Source of the DNA: Onthophagus taurus | Taxonomy: Eukaryota; Arthropoda; Insecta; Coleoptera; Scarabaeidae | Direction: 5' to 3' | DNA length: 64,000 nt | NCBI RefSeq assembly: GCF_036711975.1 | Contig: NC_091971.1 | Location: 3,479,501 to 3,543,500 of the forward strand | In this document: piece by piece, positions 1-12,500 of the stretch | Position numbering within the stretch: position 1 is the first letter of the stretch | Layout of the letters: every line of letters begins with the position of its first letter | The notes under the pieces: generated by a model | The model's input: only the letters and a program-made list of their open reading frames with translations | Told to the model about the DNA's origin: nothing | Database searches by the model: none | Made by a program: the position numbers and the translations under genes

Positions 1-183
1 ATTCCATTTAAAATAGCGAAGTTATGGTCTACTTCCGGTAGACCGGAAGTGGCGGCCATCTTGAAAACATTTTAGATCGAAAGTTCCTAATGAGCAACCC
101 ATGCTACCAAAATTTCAAATCTCTACGAATAGTGGAACCTGAAAAAGTTCTAACGAACCAGTTACGTGAGACACCCTGTATAT
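1..183. repeat. Truncated interspersed repeat, DNA-transposon-like end
   Basis: The segment is less AT-rich than its surroundings and ends in ACACCCTGTATA, a terminus common in insect MITEs and DNA transposons; the same end closes the clear MITE at 18492-19030. It also holds a short perfect dyad (ACTTCCGG-taga-CCGGAAGT, 32-51). The left end lies outside the window, so element class and size are unknown. Confidence 0.45.
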
Positions 184-572
184 TTCTCGCAATTTTGTCT
201 TTCTCCTTTTTTATGTATGGTGGACATAAAGCTCCACATTTTATAAACTCTGCTGAAATGTTCCGGGTTTGGATGCTTTCGCATTTTCCAAGTAATTACA
301 TGATTTCACTATTTTTTGCCCACCTATATTATTATGTGAATTATTACTTATACCTAAAAACATTAGTTTTATAACAAAAATGGTGTGGTTTTATATTTGA
401 ACAAATAAATTATATAGATATGAGTTATGTAACGTTTCATTAACTTAATCTGTGGTAAAACCTCTCATCAAGTATGATGCATTTATCTATTAAATCAAAA
501 ATCATAAAAAATTTTATTATCTCAATTTATTTTTATTATTTATATTTATTATCTAGATTTATTTTTTTATAG
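184..572. other. AT-rich DNA upstream of first visible COBL exon
   Basis: No supported gene. The last bases before 573 are a T-rich tract ending in AG, which fits a splice acceptor, so this is probably the 3' part of an upstream COBL intron. Confidence 0.5.
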
Positions 573-3500
573 ATCCCCTAGGAGTACGGTGACAATGATG
601 CATATAACGGAGGACACACCACCGGATATGCTCGCGGGAGCTATGGACTTAACGGTTCACTTACCAACGGGTAGATGCGTGAAGTTATCCGTTGAAAGAA
701 GGTGAGTTGTACATCATTCAAAATCAATAACCGCGTTAATGATTAAGCACAAATTGAAACTTGTATTTATATGCGTTACAAACTGAAATTACCAACGACA
801 TCTGGGCGTTATTTAACTTTTACTTTATCAAAACGTACCGGTATAATCACAATATCCAACGGTTATTACATCATACGATTGTTACAGCAAATCGATTGAT
901 GTTTCCTATTTTTCAAAAATAAAAGTTTATTATTTTATAAACAAAAAGAAATAAAATTTTTTTTATTGATTTATGACGCAATAGAAGATGAACTTGCATG
1001 ATAAACATTTCTGGGTTAAACCACATATTTCGAAAGGAAACCAAATCTTTAAAATTAAGAAATCTGGGGGTTTCTTGGTGTATATAAACTGAATCTAAGA
1101 GTAACAATCTTCAGTTAACACAACCACACCAAGAAATTATTAATATATTTAAAGATAATTAAGATGTTTAAGTTTGTGATTTTGACTGTTATAATCAGTG
1201 TGGTGAGTGCTCAATGGGGTTTATCTGGTGATAAGAAATTAGAAAGGGTTGTCGATTATTATGCACCTCCAAAATATGAGTTTCAATATGGAGTAGAAGA
1301 TGCAAAAACTGGGGATAAAAAGCAACAAATTGAGGAGAGAAAAGGCGATAGAGTCGTTGGGGAATATTCACTGCTAGAACCTGATGGAACTGTAAGGATT
1401 GTTAAATATGAGGCTGATGATAAAAATGGGTTTAATGCGAAAGTGATTAGAGAAGGAAAAGCGATTCATCCAATTCCAAAAGGATGGTAAAACTGGATAA
1501 TCAATGTTTTTGTTGAAAACACTACTTAATTTAATTGTCTTGGACATGTTATGTTATTCTACTTGTTTTATTATTTTATGAAATAAATGTTTATTCCATA
1601 ACTAAATTTGAAGAGTTTTATCTTTATTACCCTCGTTTAAACACATCCAATTCTAGCAAATAAATATTAAGTACCTACATATTTGCAAAAGATTGTAAAT
1701 TATTTCAAGTATTTACTTGAAAAATTTTTTAATGACGCAGTAATTTCAAAAATAGCATTTTATTTCGCGGCTGTTTATATAACATTTTCACCGAAACGAT
1801 TACAAATATCATTGATATCTAGACCACCATTCCGGTTTATAATCAAAAAGCCATATTACTTTGTAGAAAGCATAGAATTTCACTTAAACACGTTACTGCT
1901 TATGCCAGCGAATGTAATTATTTCCACTTGAGCTGAGCTTAATTTTATGGATTATAACAAAAATTTATAGTTATGAAGATAAAACTAAGTATATATTTTC
2001 TATTAAAACAATATGTACTTATTTATTAGAAATTTCCTTTCATTATTGAAGCAATTTTGGTTAATTATATAAACTGGTATGGAATATTTTAATTGAGACA
2101 CTAATACAGAATTGTGTTAATTAAATAAATTTGAAAGTGAATTGTCAATATATAATTTAGGTCATTACAGTATGAATTTCACGGTAATATTGTAATCAAA
2201 GATGTAAATTTGTAAATTACCCAAGTGAACGGACATGGGCTAATTTTAAAGTTTTGCGGTGGTGGTTTATATAAATATCCATTATCGCCAAACGACACAG
2301 TTTAGTCCTTTCGCACCTAGTCATGCTGAAACTAGTCGCTTTAGCAGCGATACTCTGTGTAGTCAGTGCGCTAGACTTCAATTGGAAGCAACCCCCGCCA
2401 GCTACTCACGACAATTGGGTTGCAACAATCAAGAGGCAAAATCATCATGAAGCGAATCATCACGACCCCGATTCTTATTTATGGAAGAAAGCTAAATGGG
2501 ATGCCATAAAAAAATTGTTATGGGAGTTATGGTGGAATAAAAAGTTAAGCAGTCTTAAGAAAAGTCTTGAAAAAGCTCATCAATATAAAGCACATCATCC
2601 TCCACCAAAAAAACCACAAATATATCACCAAGTACATAAACCACAAATTCATCATGGTAATATTTGGAAACAAAGCGTTGAAAATGCAAATATAAAAACG
2701 CAACCTCATCAACACGGATATTATCAATGGGTGAAGGTGGGGCCGCGGAAAGAGATGAAAAAGCAGAATGAACACGTAGATGAACATCTCCAACGCGAAG
2801 ATAAAGAAGAAAAACACGAACGAAGGAAGCAATATCACGAACAACGTCAAGAACAGATGCAACCTAAGCAAGAACAAGAACAAGAAGGTCGTTGGGTATG
2901 GACGCAGCAGCAACAGAAGGAAGCTCAAAAAATGAATCCTGAAGATCAAAAATACCAACAAGAATTTTTCGATTGGGTACAACAACAGCACGAAAAAAAA
3001 ATGCAGGAACAAAATCAAAAAACGAATCAGAAAACTCCTACACAATATGAGTATCGATATGAAAGAAAACAAGAAGAACCTAAACAAGAAGAACGTAAAC
3101 AAGAAAAACAACCTGAAGAGAAACAACAAGAATATCGTTACGAGCAACGTTATGAAATGGTGGAGGAAGAACCGAAACAAGAACAAAAATCACAACCAGA
3201 AATGCAAGAAAATTATAACTGGCAAAATTGGCAACCACAAAAACTTGAACAAAATAACGAACATCAAATAAAGGAAGAAGAGGTGCGTCAACGCGAACGT
3301 CAACAGAAACAACAAGAAGAACAACATTATCGTCGTATGCAAAAACAACGTCAAGAAGAAGAAGAAGAAAAGCAATATCAAGAACAAAGAAAGCAACAAC
3401 AAGAACAAAGAAAACAGCAACAAGAAAAACAACGTCAACAACAACAAGAACGTCAACGTAAACAAGAAGAAGAAGAACGATATCAACGCGAACAACAACA

Positions 3501-6500
3501 GTTGCAACAAGAACGGGAAAGATTACAAGAAGAACGAGAAAAATTGCAACAAGAAAGAGAAAAGCAACAACAAGAAGCGCAACGACGAAAACAAGAAGAA
3601 GAAGAACAATACGAACGTCAACAAAGACGAAAAGAGCAAGAAGAAAAAAGGCAACGGCAGGAACAAAGGAAGCAACAACAGGAAAGAGAACGTCAAGAAG
3701 AAGAAAATCGTCAAAGAAAACAAGAAGAAGCTCAACAACGTTATCGGGAAGAGAAACGGAGGGAACAAGAACAGCAACAGCAACGTGAAGAAGCGAAACA
3801 ACAACAAGAATATCAAAGAAAACAGCAAGAAGAGATGGAACGAGAAAAAGAGCAACAAGTTGGAAGACAATATCATCAACAAGAAGAACGTCAAAAACAA
3901 CAACCACAAAGTTATAGTTGGATAAATTGGAATGGTGTAGTATCAGAAGGGCATCAACGGAATGAAGAACAACAAAAAGAAAGGGAAGATAATGCAGAGC
4001 AACAAGAACGTCAATCACAAAGAGGACAAGAACATCAATCAGAAAGAGAACAAGAACATCAACAAGAGCGACAATATCAACGTGTTGAAAAGTCGCAAAG
4101 AGAAAGACAGGATGAAGTACAAGGAGGACAACATCAACAACCTGAAAGTTATAGTTGGATAAATTGGAATGGTGTAGTATCAGAAGGACATCAACGGAAT
4201 GATGGGGAACAACAAAAGGAAAGGGAAAATAATGGAGGACAACAAGAACATCAATCACAAAGAGGACAAGAGCATCAATCAGAAAGAGAACAAGAGCATC
4301 AATCAGAAAGAGAACAAGAAAATCAATCACAAAGAAAACAAGAAAATCAACAACAAAGACAACATCAACAAGATGAACGAGAATATCAACAACCACAAAA
4401 ACAACAAACCGAGGAAGAAAATAGAGAACAAAATCATCAAAGTTCTGAAGAAATACAAGAAGAACGTTCTCAAGAACAAAACAATAAAGAAAATCAAAAT
4501 CGTCGAACTGAAAAACAAGAAAGTAACCGAGAAGAAAAAGAAGAAGAAGGTGAAGATGAAGATGGTAATTGGAAATGGATTATGGAAGATTGGACACCAA
4601 ATTGGTTTAAAGATTTTAAAGATTCCTATTCATCGAATGAAAATGAAAGAAAACAAGGTGATGGAGAAGAAGAGGAAGGATCGGAATACAATAGTGGAAG
4701 TCAAGAAGGGAATAGTAACGAACAAGAAGGTGAAGAGGAAGAGAGGGAAGAAAAAAATGATGGGGATCGAAAAAAGCGTCGGGGAAAACGAGAAATAATG
4801 ATTGATGATGAAGAACAATGGAAATGGATGAAGGAAATGATGGGTGAACAATTACAAAAAGCGTCTGAATTGCGCCGTACGAGAGATGTAGATGGAGACG
4901 GAACGTATAAATTAAGAATCTTGAAAAAAACTGCTGATAGAGCAGAGGATGGTCTTAAATTAGAAGTGCGAAGAGGTGTTTCGGTAACCAGGCGTAACGC
5001 GGAGAATCCTGCAGCGAAGGCCTTTAGTTGGTATCATGGTGGAAACGAAGATTAATAACGAAACTCAAATTATCAGATAAACTATGCATAAATTATAAAT
5101 TCTTATTGTTGATGTTGCTAAATAGATAGTTTTGTATATACTTACGAATAAATTATTTTTGTTTTGTTACATTATGCGCCTTTTATTAATTATTTCGAAA
5201 ATTTAAACCTTGTTACACGCTCATTAATCCCCAATTATCATAAATCAACTCTCGCAATCCTAAAGAAATATTTAGAACAACAAACTATTACAAAATCGAC
5301 CAAAACTAACTATCTAAATATCATAAATAATAAAGTAGTTGCGTAATAATTTCAGTACACCTATGATGGATTTGTTAGTTCAAATAACCACGGTTCATAA
5401 TCTCCAATTATCGGGACATATCTTGGAGGCGATGGATATGACAAGATCCGGCGGCGTTGGAGAAAGGGTTTTACCATACAAACCAAATACCCCAATTGGG
5501 GCGTTGGACACTCAACACATTAAAGTCGTACCAAAAAACAAAACGTCATCCGGTCTTACAAAAGTTTCTTCATTGGGTCATCAGCCTTTCGAAAGCACGT
5601 TTAGACTAAAGGTTCACCTGCCTAGAAATCAACTCTACGTTACTAGAGTGAGCCAAAGCGTCTACTTAGAGGAGATAATTAAAAAAGTTTGCGAAGAAAA
5701 AGGATTAGATCCAGCGAAATACGAATTAAGACATCCAGGTAAAAAACTAATAACCCCATTAAACAATTTAATTATAAATTTTATAATTACAGGTAATTTA
5801 GATGAGGTTTTGGATCCTAATCTCACATTAAGCGACTACCAAATTACTGAAATTTATGTTGTTGGAAAAGGTAGCGGAAGATTGGTGCAAACTTTTTCTT
5901 CTAGCGATATTATGGCTTTACGAAAAGAGGAAGAAAGGAAACAATTTCAAGCTAAAACTGGTGGAGGGGTTTTTAACCTCATTTTTAAACGACCTAAATC
6001 AGTAAGTACTTAATTTTATGTGTTTATTAAGTAATTGTTATTAAAATTTAAAAATAAAAATTTTGAATATACAACCAGTTTTACGACGATGCATAAACAG
6101 TTGCCGGAATCGCCTTTTATCAACTTTTTTAATCAACTTTTATGATATATCAGTATATTTTGCCACTTTTAATATTTCACAAAGATTTTTTTCATCAAAT
6201 TAACTGATTATTGAGTTTTTTTTAATATCTACTTACTTTAACGTTTAATTGTCAAGTTGACGTTTAAAAGTCAAATAATATTTTTACTTTTTGTACAAAT
6301 CATTTTGCATAATGGTGTACATTATTTCATTCTGATAAATGCTATAGTTTTCCATTTTCCATCCAACTTTCTTATCGATATTCTATTTTTCTTGTTCTAT
6401 TTATAACCGTTTTTGATTTTTTTAATAATTTTGACATAGAAATGTCATCTTAACATTTAAACGTCATTTTGACATTTATAAGCCACAACACATATCCCTA

Positions 6501-9500
6501 AAATCGTACCAACCTAAATTTTTGGAAATATTTTGATTAATATTGAATATTTCATACAAGTTTTTTGATAACTTTTTTGATTTTTAGTAATATATTTCGC
6601 TAATTTTGGTATTTCCATAAGATTTTTTCATTAAATTAACTGATTTTTGAGTTTTTTGAGATGTATTTTAACGATATTGACGTTTGATTGTCAAATTGAC
6701 GTTTAAAAATCAAATAACTGTGTAAAAGTCTGTAAACTTATAATCTGTATAGTTCTAGTGATAGTGCTAGTGTAAAACTAGAAGTAGACGCATGGTTAAA
6801 CCCGAAAGTTTCTAATTCTAGGTCTACTGTTGGTTCTAGTTTTAATTGTTGTTAATCATTGTATATTTTTAATGAACGAAGTAGAATTAACACTAGACCA
6901 AGAACTAGCAACATTCGAGTTTTAGCCAACATTAGTTCTATGTCTATAATCGTTTTAATATAATACGTTTTTTTTAAATAATTTAGATTATTCAAGAACC
7001 ACCTTTAACTCATCAAATAGATCGAACGGAAAATACCAAATCCCTGCCTCCTCCAGTAACCAAAGAACCCCCACAAGAAAGGCCGAAACCTCCACAAAGA
7101 AAAAGAAGACCAGCACCAAAACCACCGATGCCAACTCAACAGCAACCGATTGAAGCGAAAAATCCAACGATTGAAACAACCCACAACCACATTCACCCAC
7201 CTTCAAATGGAACTGGTCCTTCAAAAACTGATAACGGCCTAATTATTAGTCATTCAAGGAATAGTAGTGATAGTTCTGGATATCACGAGGCATCAGTTCT
7301 TAGTGAAAATTGTAATACCTCTTTACCAAGAAGACCGAAATCAATTTACGATGAAAATGGAAATCGTGCCAAATTGAATAATAAAAGTTCTAGTAGTAAT
7401 TTGGAGAAGATGCAAAGCCATTCAAAATCGATGTCAAGTTTAGGTGTACTTGGTATGGAAAATACTTTAATTTAATCAAACGAAAACGAGGTTATTTTTT
7501 ATTGCTGATTCTTTTTAGCGCGAAAAAAGAAAGCGGCGCCGCCTCCACCAAAACCGATCCAAAAAGAAGTTGATAATGTAGAAACCACTATTAGTCCGGT
7601 AGTCGCTAGTCAACCAATAGAAACCATTCCAGGTACGTCCCAATTTTTAAATTCCCGTTTTTTTCGCGATATTCACGATCGATTTTCGCTGTTGCGCACT
7701 TCCGTTGGAAAATCTTTGCACGCTTTGTACAAAAAAGCTTCGCCTAAATTCCAAAAATGTCCCGAAAAAAATCGATCGAATCTTTCATTAACCGGGACGA
7801 CGGTCAGTTTTAAATCTTCTCTATCGAAGTTTAGCCCTTATAAAAGCGTAAGTATTGATAGTTTCAAGGCGATTGGCTTCGGTAGAATTTCTTGCGAAAG
7901 TTTATTGGACAACAATCCAAATTATAACGCCTTTGCCAGTGGAGTTAATTTAATTCAAAAAATTTATTCTGAGGAATTAAAAACTTTTTTTTAATTTAAT
8001 TTCTTTAATTCTTTAACGTCATCGAATCTTTATGATGTGATGATGATACAAAAAGGTGTCATACAGATTAATACGTTAAAGTTTTAAAGTAGTAACATTA
8101 ATGGTGTAGGTAGTTAACAATATTTTTCTTTCTTTCCTTTTTAATTACTAATCCAATTATTATTACTAACGCTTTAAATTGCATGCTGTTGTAGTAACAA
8201 CCACACTTGGTAGAAGTGCAAGCCTTTGTACTAACGCTCCTGTACCTGCACCCAGAAAACAAAAATCGTCAGAATCATCCAGTGTTATAATTGATAACGA
8301 AAATAATCGCCCGATTACTTTCCTAAATAAAGATATCAATCATAATCAAGAATCTAGCATAAAAGATTCAATTAAAAATGACGAGAATAAAATAGAATTT
8401 ACAGAAAATTCTTTAAAATCACCAATCGATTTAGAAAATCATCCATTATTAACTGAAGCTAGCAACGAAATACTAATAAATCAACCGGATATTGATTCAG
8501 CTTCGATGGATTTAAATGTAGACGAACAAGACACTCAGAGTGTTGATATCGAACCGAAAGATTTAATAAAGGACGATGATTTATCAATTTATTCTGATCA
8601 ATCGTTAAATTTAAATAAATCTCATTCCATGGATAGTTTATTAAGTGATACATCATTAAACAGCGGTGTTTCAAAAAGTTCTAAACCGGAAATCGTTGGG
8701 GTTATCCCCAAAAAGCGTAAATCGACTAATTTCGATACCTTAACCCGTTCCAGAGGTTTCCATATCGGGGCTTCTATGATTAACATGGAAACGGAATCGG
8801 ATCGGATTAGTTTAGCAACAACCAGCGAAGAAAATTGTTTATCAGATCATAGATCGATTTCTTCCTCCAGATTAAGCGAAGAGGACGCTTCCAACGATTT
8901 TGATTTGGATATTAAGGAAGATATTTTCGAGAAACCGCAAGAAATTAGAAAACATAAAAGTGGCGAGAAAAAACGAAATGAATTGTTAGGAATCCACACG
9001 ATCGATCGCGACGAGCAAACTATGAATACGAATCGATCCGTTTCGAGTTTGAGAAGTATGGATAGTATACCTGGATTCATTAAAAAGTGGAATAATGATT
9101 TAGAGTTGGATAATATCTCGAATATTTCCGATGGAAGTATTCGAGTGAGAAATAAACAGTGGATTGTTGGAGATAGTTCTGATACAGGCATGTTAATTAT
9201 TACTAATAAAAGTGTCTTGTTAGCTTTTTTTGAATGTTTTTCTTGTTGGTTCTCGTGTATATATAAAAAATTTGGTTATTTGGATAGAATTCTTAGTTAC
9301 TTTTCTGTTTTTAGTTTATACTATGTGGTGCAAAAGTGATCTTGTTATTCCTAGAAAGTTTAGAGTCGCTCTTAACTCCTTATCGCCCGTTTTTTTCAAG
9401 ATTGGCACTTTCTGGAAACTTCCTGAGATGGTACAAGTGACATCAAGAACAAGAATCTACCTCGTGGTAGTAAATTTTTCCAAATAAGGAATTTGCAAAG

Positions 9501-12500
9501 AAAACTTTTTGTCCAGCTTGTACACAAGTGGCGATAAGGAGTTAATTAACTTCTATAATAATCTGGAACTTTTGCACCACCTTGTATATTTATTAACAAT
9601 CACCTTACATTCTCTTTTTCTATTTGGGATTTTAATGCTGTAAATACAAGAAAAATGGCAAATGTAGAGAGTAGCTTACAAAAAAAATTCTTTAAGAATT
9701 CATTTTAGTTTATTTTATTAATTCCTTTCAGAATCCATTACAACAAATATTACGACAAATAACTCGCCGCCAGAAAGTCCGATTATAACAACAATTCAAC
9801 CGCAAATTACGCCTAATCAAGACGAAATCTCATCTTTAATAAAAGAAGATGAAATCGTCGTTTTGAAAAATCAAGTTAATCTCGAAAATAAAATGGAATT
9901 GTCCGATTTAGATCATAAAAATGAGGTTGATAGTGGGATTTGTGAAAATAATCTTTCTGATACTCCCGAAAAAGAAGATGTTGTTGAAAAAGGTATTGAA
10001 GAAGTTATTGATAAAGAAGATGTTATTAAAAAAGAAGAAAATATACCAGAAAATTTACAAAAAGAAGAAATAGGTTGTATAGAAAAAGTGGAAAATATAA
10101 ATGATAACAAAGACAATGAAAATAATGAAAAAATTAAAGATAATATTGAAAAAGAAACAGAATGGAAATATCAATTACCTTCACCACCAAAAGGATTTCG
10201 TGATGTAAGTCCGGCGATGAGAACATGTAATTACACAAGTTGTGACAGTGAAACGATTTCGGATTCAGTTGTAACGAGTCCGGAATTATTCGAAAAATTA
10301 AAACAAATTAACGACGTTCAATCGATAGCCAGCGATATACCGAGTGTAATAAGCCAAGAAGAAATCTACGAAGAAAAAGATATTTGCAACAAATTAACAT
10401 TGGAAAACTTGGAAAAACGAAAATCGTTGGTTTATAAACGCGAATTAGCGACTAGTCTGAAATACGCTCAAAGTGAAACGAATAGTGATAAAAGATCGAC
10501 GACGAAATCCGACGTCCTCGATGAATTAGAAGACGTTATTAAGAATGAGAAACCGAATTTTTTGAAAAACAACGTTTCCAAACCGATTATTGAAATCAAA
10601 CACGATCGGCATTTACCCAATTTTAAGATATCAACTTACGATGGGAAAAAAGAAAAAATTAATATTTTTGAAGATGAAACTATAAGGAGTAGTGATAAAT
10701 TTCATCGAGTTACCGAAAACGATGCGGATAAGAATCAAAAGAACTTAATCAATGAAAACGTCGTAAATCGGTCTGAATCATTTTCTGGATCAAAATTGTC
10801 TTTAAATCCCGTTAGAAGATCAAAATCGCAGGTTGGTTTTAGTAAATACAACGAAAAACCTCAACAAATCAACACAGAATCCGTTTCAAGATCAAATAGT
10901 TTGTTAGATGTTTCAGGATTGCAAAGTTTAGAGGTTAGTATTAGCACGCTGCTAACTGCTATTTTAATTATTATTTTTTGCTTAGCTGATTTACGTTAAT
11001 CATTAACTTTTCTTAAAGATAAATACAGTAAAACCTTGAAATAACGGCCCCTTTTGTAGTTCTAGGGGTAATGTTAGTTCTAATGCTAGTGTTAGTTCTA
11101 ATTTTAGTCTAAAATTTTAAATCTAGAACTAGAAACATTCGGGTTTAGGAATATACAACAATCAAGTGCTGAATAACAGTTAAAACTAGAATTAACACTA
11201 GACCTAGAACTAGAAACATTCGGATTTAGCCGCACGTCTTTCAAGACGGCTAAATCCGAATGATTCTAGTTCTAGGTCTTGTGTTAATTCTAGTGATTGT
11301 GCTAGTGCAAAACTCGAACTAACACCAGACCGTGAACTAGAAACATTCAGATTTAGCCGCACGTCTCTCAAGACGGCTAAATCCGAATGATTCTAGTTCT
11401 AGGTCTTGTGTTAATTCTAGTGATAGTGCTAGTGCAAAACTAGAACTAACACTAGTTCTAGAAAGTTTATAGTTCTAGATCTAGTGATAGTTCCATAAAA
11501 ATATTCAACAACCTAGCACTGAATTACAATTAAAACTAGAACTAACACTAGACCTAGAAAGTTACGGGTTTAACCCGAATATTTCTAGTTCTATGTCTAG
11601 TGTTAGTTCTAGTTTTACACTAGCACTATCACTAGAACTAACACAAGACCTAGAACTAGAATCATTCGGATTTAGCCGTCTTGAGAGACGTGCGGCTAAA
11701 TCCGAATGTTTCTAGTTCTCGGTCTAGTGTTAGTTCTAGTTTTATACTAGCACTATCACTAGAATTAATACAAGAGCTAGAACTTGAATCATTCGGGTTT
11801 AGCCATCTTGAGAGACGTGTGGATAAATCCGAATGAAGTAAGTTCTAGGTCTAATGTAAATTCTAGTGACAGAGCATATTTTTATTGAACTAAAACTAGA
11901 ACTAACACTAGACCTAGAACTAGAATGAATCCGTAACTTTCTAGTTCTAGGTCTAGTGTTAGTTCTAGTTTTACACTAGCACTATCGCTAGAACTAACAC
12001 AAGACCTAGAACTAGAATCATTCGGATTTAGCCGTCTTGAGAGACGTGCGGCTAAATCCGAATGTTTCTAGTTCTCGGTCTAGTGTTAGTTCTAGTTTTA
12101 TACTAGCACTATCACTAGAATTAATACAAGAGCTAGAACTTGAATCATTCGGGTTTAGCCATCTTGAGAGACGTGTGGCTAAATCCGAATGAAGTAAGTT
12201 CTAGGTCTAATGTAAATTCTAGTGACAGAGCATATTTTTATTGAACTAAAACTAGAACTAACACTAGACCTAGAACTAGAATGAATCCGTAACTTTCTAG
12301 TTCTAGGTCTAGTGTTAGTTCTAGTTTTACACTAGCACTATCGCTAGAAATAACACAAGACCTAGAACTAGAATCATTCGGGTTTAGCCGTCTTGAGAGA
12401 CGTGTGGCTAAATCCGAATGTTTCTAGTTCTCGGTCTAGTGTTAGTTCTAGTTTTGTACTAGCACTATCACTAGAATTAATACAAGAGCTAGAACTTGAA

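Noticed and set aside
90-374. 94-codon plus-strand frame at the left edge
   Set aside because: Its first half is the repeat with an ACACCCTGTATA end, and the rest is AT-rich with no coding bias.
3080-4396. 438-codon minus-strand frame
   Set aside because: Shadow of the CAA/GAA/AGA-rich gene on the plus strand.
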